From Eubacteriales bacterium (lineage in GTDB: Bacteria > Bacillota > Clostridia > Lachnospirales > Lachnospiraceae), in NCBI GenBank assembly GCA_030536575.1, contig JAUNPS010000002.1, positions 62,001-126,000 on the forward strand: DNA of 64,000 nucleotides. The letters run 5' to 3'. Within the stretch, counting starts at the first letter, position 1. The number at the start of each line of letters is the position of its first letter. The notes below the pieces were generated by a model. That model saw only the letters and a list, made by a program, of their open reading frames with translations. It was not told the DNA's origin and did no database searches. Of the stretch, positions 59,368 to 64,000 are shown one piece after another. The translations under genes were made by a program, and so were the position numbers.

Positions 59368-62030
59368 AATGTGCTCCTTTCCAGTTTGATCATCATTTTT
59401 AAAATCCGTCTGGCACAGAGGCGAACTTCTTCCATTGTTACCTCGCCCTTGTCCATAGCTGCGCGCAATGCTTTTTTATCGGATCGGGAACCTGGCATAA
59501 TCAAATCGTTCCCGGCGCGCATACAACCGGCGCAGGTGGGTGCCGGATATTTTCTTTCTTCGCTTCCGCTCTGGGATGTGGTTCCCCAATCCGTCATTAC
59601 AATTCCGTCAAAGCCCCATTCTTCCCTGGCGATCCCGGTCAGCAGTTCCTCATGGTTTGCACTGTGAATCCCATTAATCAGGTTATAGGACGACATGATT
59701 GCGGCCGGGCGGGCCTTTTTTACGGCAATTTCATAGCCTTTCAAATAGATTTCGCGGAGCGCCCGTTCCGAAATATGGACATTTGTTCCATGCCGGTTGG
59801 TCTCCTGATTATTGCATGCAAAATGCTTCAGGGTCGCTCCGACTCCCCGGAATCTTTGAAGTGCCGCTGTCACGGCTGCCGCGCATTCCCCAGTCAGGTA
59901 TGGATCTTCGGAGTAATATTCAAAGTTTCGGCCGCAGAGAGGATTTCTGTGGATGTTCATGGAGGGCGCGAGCCACAGCTCCACATGGAAATCCTGCATT
60001 TCTTTTGCTTCAATTTCACCGCACATGCGCCAGCAGTCGGTTTCCCAGGTCTGCGCCAAAAGCGTTGCCATCGGAAGCCCGGTCGTGTATTGTTCGTAGA
60101 CGGTGTGATGCACGGGATCTTGGATCACCGGTCCCTCCAGCAGCCTGCTTACTCCGCGCACGGAAAGGATTCCGTCGGTGAGCAGCCTTCCGTCCGAATC
60201 GACTTCGTACTGGGGCAACAGACGCAGGCCGCTTCCGCCGTCTGACAGATGCAGGTTCCGGATTCCGCGGCTCTCATACAGTTCCCGCGTCGTGTCGCAG
60301 GTTCCGGGCGCCATGGGTAGCCGTGCATCGGCCTGCGGATTGGCACCGTCCATACAGATAATGGCTCCTTCTTCCTTTTCCCCTATATTGCCTACACACA
60401 AACAGGCTAATTCTTCCTTCTTCAGAGAATTCACGAACGCGTCGAGGTTGACCCGTCCCTCCAGGACTTCCTCAAACCGTAGAAGCTCCCCGGATTCCTC
60501 TTGTATACTGGATACGGCACGCTTCTGTTCTTGCGTTTGGCGGTAGCTATGGGAAATGCATGGGATCTCTTCTTGTATACTGGATACGGCACATTTCTGT
60601 TCTTGCGTTCGCCGGTAGCTATGGGAAATGCACGGAATGTCTTCCTGAGTAACCGAAATGACCTTTTCCGCTGATTCTTCCCTCCGCTCCCCACCGCATG
60701 GCGAAAATTCCTTCATTTCCACATCGATCCTGCAAAGGTTTCGGCACTGTTCGGCGCACAGTTCCTCTTCCGCCCGGAGGATTCCCGCAATCTTGGTATT
60801 TCGGGATGAATTTCCCACACGCACAAGATAGTCTCCCGCTTCCAGAATCCACGCCGCCTGTTCCTCGCTGTAGCACGCCAAATTCCGCAGCTCGATTTCC
60901 ACAAAAACCTCCTGCGTCTCGCCCGGCCGCAGCAGCTTCGTCTTTGCAAAACCCTTCAATTCCTGATAGGCCTTTTTCAGCTTTCCGTCCGGTGCGGACA
61001 CATAAACCTGCATCACTTCCCTGCCGCTGTAACATTTCCCGGTATTCGTGACTGCTGCCCCGACCAAAAGCTTCCCATTTTCTTTCGAAAACTGCGTTGC
61101 CCGCACGGAAAATTCCGTATAGGAAAGCCCATACCCAAAAGGATACGCGGGCCGGATGCCAAAGGAGTCAAAATAGCGGTATCCCACGTAAATGCCCTCC
61201 GAATAATATTCCTCATCCAGATTTCCGTTTAGCGCCGCAAAATTCTCCGCATTGGGATAATCTTCATAGTTCTGCGCCCAGGTATCCGCAAGCTTCCCTT
61301 CCGGAACAACCTTTCCAGTCAGAACGTCCGCCGCGGAAAGCCCCGTCACACCTGCCGCCTGGCCGACGAAGAGCAACGCCGCCAGATTCGGAAGCGAGCG
61401 CAGAAACGCCGTATCCATCGGCGCGCCCACATTCAGCAAAACAATTACCTTTCTGAAATTCTCAGACAGAATGCGCAGATTTTCCTTCTCACATGCCGAT
61501 AAATAATAATCCCCTTCCGTCAAACTGCGATCTGCGTCCTCTCCGGACACGCGCGAAATGACAAAAATCGCAGTTTCCGCTTCCGCGGCTTCCCGGATAT
61601 CCTGCGCGGTAAGCAAGGGCTGCGCCATCGGCACATACGGTTCTTTATACATTTTCAGCACGCCGTCCAGCAAAGAATGTTTTGCCGCCGCCCGCATTGT
61701 ACGGTAATAAGCCTCTTCTTCCTTCTTGATGAGCGCATCGTAACGTTCCAGATATTTTTTCGACGTTATGGAAATGCCCGCGCGCTCCAGACCTTCCTCA
61801 ATGCTGATCTCTTCACGGCTCGTAAAGCTCGCGGCTCCCAGTCCGCAGAAAATGGTATTTCTTGCACCATAGCCGTAGAGCGCCGCCTTTGTTCCTTTTT
61901 TCAGCGGAAGCGTTATCCCGTCATGCTCCAAAAGTACCATGCCCCTGGCTGCGATCTCGCGCACAATGTTTGTGTGCGCCTGTTCCTGACGCGTAATCGT
62001 TCCTGGCCGTAATCCAAAATATTGCTTCAT
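59364..62030 (-). CDS. GH3 beta-glycosidase with permuted domain order
   Basis: An 888-residue GH3 enzyme in which the usual order is reversed. The GH3 C-terminal domain (VIVLLNVGAPMDTAFL, GVTGLSAADVLTGK) and the Fn3-like domain (GYGLSYTEFSV...) come first. A linker of residues 460-512 with two 24-residue repeats (core EIPCISHSYRQTQEQK) follows, and the (beta/alpha)8 domain is last, with KHFACNNQETNRHG (about 736) and the nucleophile Asp in GIVMTDWG (about 812). This order is known in some Butyrivibrio and Ruminococcus enzymes. It probably releases terminal beta-glucose, xylose or GlcNAc. ATG 62030 overlaps the GH2 stop by 4 nt. Confidence 0.92.
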   Translation of the reverse strand: MKQYFGLRPGTITRQEQAHTNIVREIAARGMVLLEHDGITLPLKKGTKAALYGYGARNTIFCGLGAASFTSREEISIEEGLERAGISITSKKYLERYDALIKKEEEAYYRTMRAAAKHSLLDGVLKMYKEPYVPMAQPLLTAQDIREAAEAETAIFVISRVSGEDADRSLTEGDYYLSACEKENLRILSENFRKVIVLLNVGAPMDTAFLRSLPNLAALLFVGQAAGVTGLSAADVLTGKVVPEGKLADTWAQNYEDYPNAENFAALNGNLDEEYYSEGIYVGYRYFDSFGIRPAYPFGYGLSYTEFSVRATQFSKENGKLLVGAAVTNTGKCYSGREVMQVYVSAPDGKLKKAYQELKGFAKTKLLRPGETQEVFVEIELRNLACYSEEQAAWILEAGDYLVRVGNSSRNTKIAGILRAEEELCAEQCRNLCRIDVEMKEFSPCGGERREESAEKVISVTQEDIPCISHSYRRTQEQKCAVSSIQEEIPCISHSYRQTQEQKRAVSSIQEESGELLRFEEVLEGRVNLDAFVNSLKKEELACLCVGNIGEKEEGAIICMDGANPQADARLPMAPGTCDTTRELYESRGIRNLHLSDGGSGLRLLPQYEVDSDGRLLTDGILSVRGVSRLLEGPVIQDPVHHTVYEQYTTGLPMATLLAQTWETDCWRMCGEIEAKEMQDFHVELWLAPSMNIHRNPLCGRNFEYYSEDPYLTGECAAAVTAALQRFRGVGATLKHFACNNQETNRHGTNVHISERALREIYLKGYEIAVKKARPAAIMSSYNLINGIHSANHEELLTGIAREEWGFDGIVMTDWGTTSQSGSEERKYPAPTCAGCMRAGNDLIMPGSRSDKKALRAAMDKGEVTMEEVRLCARRILKMMIKLERSTL

Positions 62031-64000
62031 CTTACTTTCCTTCCCACTGTAATTTCCGCCGGTTCCATCCCTTCTCCCGACACTCGGACGGTCAGTTGTT
62101 CCTCCCCGGCTCTTACCACCGCCTGGCACTGTCCGTAGTAAGTCGTATAGGTTCCCGTAAGAAAACTTTCCTCTGTCTTCGGATTCGCGCTGCCAAAGGC
62201 AAGCAGCTCTCCGCCCGTTACGGAAATATGCAGAGTCGTATCGCTATGGCATTCGATTTCTCCGTTTTCTCCGGTCAAAAGGATCTTCAGATACAGAATA
62301 CAGTCTTGCCCTGCATATCCTTCCTCCGGCACAATGCGAATCTGCGTGTGTTCGTCCGCTGACCGCAGGATACTCTCCGAAACATTGCATCCATTGCTGT
62401 CATAAGCGACTGCCCTTAATTCCCCCGGTTCATAAACGGTCTGAAAATCTGCCCGGCAGTCAACCGTTTCTTTTCTTCCGATGCTTTTCCCGTTTTGGAA
62501 CAGCTCTACCTCTTTCTGGTTGCTGTAAACTTCAATGTGCGCACATTCTCCCGCGCATTGCTTCCATGACCAGGACGGAACCGCATTGCTTCCGCGCCAG
62601 ATCGCCCTGTTCGGCTCCTCTCCCGGATGTCCCAGCGGCCGCACGCCGATATAGGGCGTCTTTCTCTTTCCCCACACCACTGCCGCCAATCCGGCCTCCG
62701 CATTGTCATTTCCAAGAATGTCAAAGGCTCCGGTATCCGCGAGCAGCCATGGATACGCTTTCTGAAAGCCCCGCTCTTCCTCTCCATATGTCCAGCTCCC
62801 GATGCCCGTCTCTCCGAGATAGTCCCATGCAGTCCACATGAAATCCCCAATCACGTAGGGGAGGGCTTCCACCTGTTTCCAGGTTTTTGCCAATTCATAC
62901 GCATACGTTTCGCTGCCTACGATGATGCGGTTCGGGTGAAGCTCTCCTTCTTTTTCATAACGGCTGACCGCATAGTTATACCCGGCAATGTCAAGCAAAT
63001 CCAGCACCGGAGAAGAGATTTTATCTGCGGGCTCGGTTGCGGCGGCTAAGGTCATCTGCATTCCCATTTCCGATACCATCTGATTATAGGCGGTACTGTC
63101 CATTTGACCGGAAACCGCCGGTGCTTCCCCCGATTCCAACGGATTTTTTTCCATGGATGCCAGCAGGAGCAGCGTCAGGTTCATCCCCGCCGTGACGGGC
63201 CGGGTGGGGTCAAGCCGGTGCATCTTTTCCACGAGATCTGCCGCGAGCCGCACGCCTTCCGGTTTTCTCGGCTCGGTTACTTCATTTCCTATGGAATAGA
63301 GGATGACTGACGGATGGTTGTAATCTTTTGCCGCAATGGAGCGGCAGTCCTCTTCATAATGCTCTGGAAATTCACGCGCGTAATCATATGGATTTTTGGC
63401 TTCGTTCCACATGTCCCACAGCTCGTCCATCACGTAGACTCCAAGTGCGTCGCAGGCTTCCAGCATTGCACGGCAGGCCGGATTGTGGGCGGAACGGATG
63501 GCGTTAAAGCCCCAGTCTTTCAGGCGGCGGATGCGGCGCCATTCGGAAGCGTCATAGCTTCGCGCGCCTAAGATTCCGTTGTCGTGATGGATGCAGCCGC
63601 CTTTTAACAGTACGGATTTCCCGTTTACGAAAAATCCCCTGGGCGACCACTCCAGCTTACGGATACCAAATGTTGTCTGGGTGGTATCTGTGGTTTCGCC
63701 GCACCGCAGGCTTACCCGGCATTGGTAGAGGTAAGGGTGGTCGTCGCTCCAGAGCTTCGCGTCCGGAATCTGAAGCTCTACGCTGCTTCCGGTTCCCTCC
63801 GCTATTTTTTCCTCGCCATCAAAGATTTCTATGCTGATTTCCACTGGCTGGTCTTCTTTTGCGGTGTGCTTTACCTCGATGGAAATCCTGGCTGGGTCAT
63901 AGGAAAGGGTCGTAATTCGGACGCCGTCCGGCTCGATATGGGCTTTGGGGGCTGTAAGGAGCCACACGGGGCGGTAGATACCCGCTCCTGTATACCAGCG
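62027..64000 (-). CDS. GH2 family glycoside hydrolase (5' partial)
   Basis: The frame is open to the right edge; 657 residues are visible, beginning with the GH2 motif RWYTGAGIYRPVWL. So only the N-terminal jelly-roll domain is cut. The barrel has the acid/base Glu in YSIGNEVTEP (about visible residue 239) and the nucleophile Glu in IIVGSETYAYE (about 363). The C-terminal Ig-like domains follow. Beta-galactosidase or related activity is likely; the GNEVTEPRKP environment does not decide the sugar. Coupled to the GH3 gene by ATGA overlap. Confidence 0.92.
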   Translation of the reverse strand, partial: RWYTGAGIYRPVWLLTAPKAHIEPDGVRITTLSYDPARISIEVKHTAKEDQPVEISIEIFDGEEKIAEGTGSSVELQIPDAKLWSDDHPYLYQCRVSLRCGETTDTTQTTFGIRKLEWSPRGFFVNGKSVLLKGGCIHHDNGILGARSYDASEWRRIRRLKDWGFNAIRSAHNPACRAMLEACDALGVYVMDELWDMWNEAKNPYDYAREFPEHYEEDCRSIAAKDYNHPSVILYSIGNEVTEPRKPEGVRLAADLVEKMHRLDPTRPVTAGMNLTLLLLASMEKNPLESGEAPAVSGQMDSTAYNQMVSEMGMQMTLAAATEPADKISSPVLDLLDIAGYNYAVSRYEKEGELHPNRIIVGSETYAYELAKTWKQVEALPYVIGDFMWTAWDYLGETGIGSWTYGEEERGFQKAYPWLLADTGAFDILGNDNAEAGLAAVVWGKRKTPYIGVRPLGHPGEEPNRAIWRGSNAVPSWSWKQCAGECAHIEVYSNQKEVELFQNGKSIGRKETVDCRADFQTVYEPGELRAVAYDSNGCNVSESILRSADEHTQIRIVPEEGYAGQDCILYLKILLTGENGEIECHSDTTLHISVTGGELLAFGSANPKTEESFLTGTYTTYYGQCQAVVRAGEEQLTVRVSGEGMEPAEITVGRKVR

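Overview
The window looks like chromosomal DNA of a gut-type Lachnospiraceae (Clostridia). The support is inference from content: YesM/YesN-type two-component genes, LplABC/YteP-type sugar transporters, a NiaR-controlled nad operon, a DUF6483-like gene, a BlaR1/BlaI pair, an SRAP protein, and mixed GC content with good AGGAGG ribosome binding sites. No rRNA, tRNA or CRISPR array was seen.

Layout. 1-6.6 kb: an L,D-transpeptidase with wall-binding repeats (cut by the left edge), a GH78 rhamnosidase and an AAA_14/DUF4143 ATPase. 6.6-12.4 kb: a complete urease operon read right to left (ureABC-I-EFGD) with a consensus promoter followed by a terminator-like hairpin in the leader. 12.4-21.2 kb: a galactofuranose-type ABC importer (YtfQ/YtfR/YtfT/YjfF) behind a response regulator, a histidine kinase and a second, probably sensory, binding protein. 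21.2-23.1 kb: a frameshifted ORF remnant, a YccF-domain gene and a coiled-coil gene under a yybP-ykoY-like manganese riboswitch; a small inverted-repeat element lies between riboswitch and genes. 23.1-27.2 kb: nadABC and its regulator niaR, with a palindromic operator over the nadA promoter.

27.6-37.0 kb holds the most unusual locus: seven co-directional genes encoding an HTH protein, an RCC1-like propeller protein, a single-pass membrane protein, a charged helical protein, a diverged Hsp70/actin-fold ATPase, a Ycf46-like AAA+ ATPase and an acidic repeat protein with C-terminal membrane helices. Several are joined by ATGA overlaps. I do not recognise it as a named system and propose it as an uncharacterised two-ATPase, membrane-linked remodelling or stress/defence apparatus.

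37.2-43.6 kb: BlaR1/BlaI, a TnpV remnant, a Fic enzyme, an IS200-like element with a frameshift in an A7 run, and a LysE exporter with a LysR gene. 43.6-49.4 kb: a DUF6483-like gene, an SRAP protein expanded by a 36-bp minisatellite, a metallophosphoesterase, an aldo/keto reductase, an SDR gene with an amber codon next to its catalytic Tyr, a flavodoxin and a divergent LysR gene. A 292-bp inverted-repeat element with a target duplication sits between the flavodoxin and LysR genes.

49.5-64 kb: a glycan-utilisation locus with GH20, GH43, an AraC regulator, an LplB/LplC-type importer with its binding protein, an esterase-like protein, a domain-swapped GH3 and a GH2 enzyme cut by the right edge. 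Its genes together could bind, import and trim a decorated glycan.
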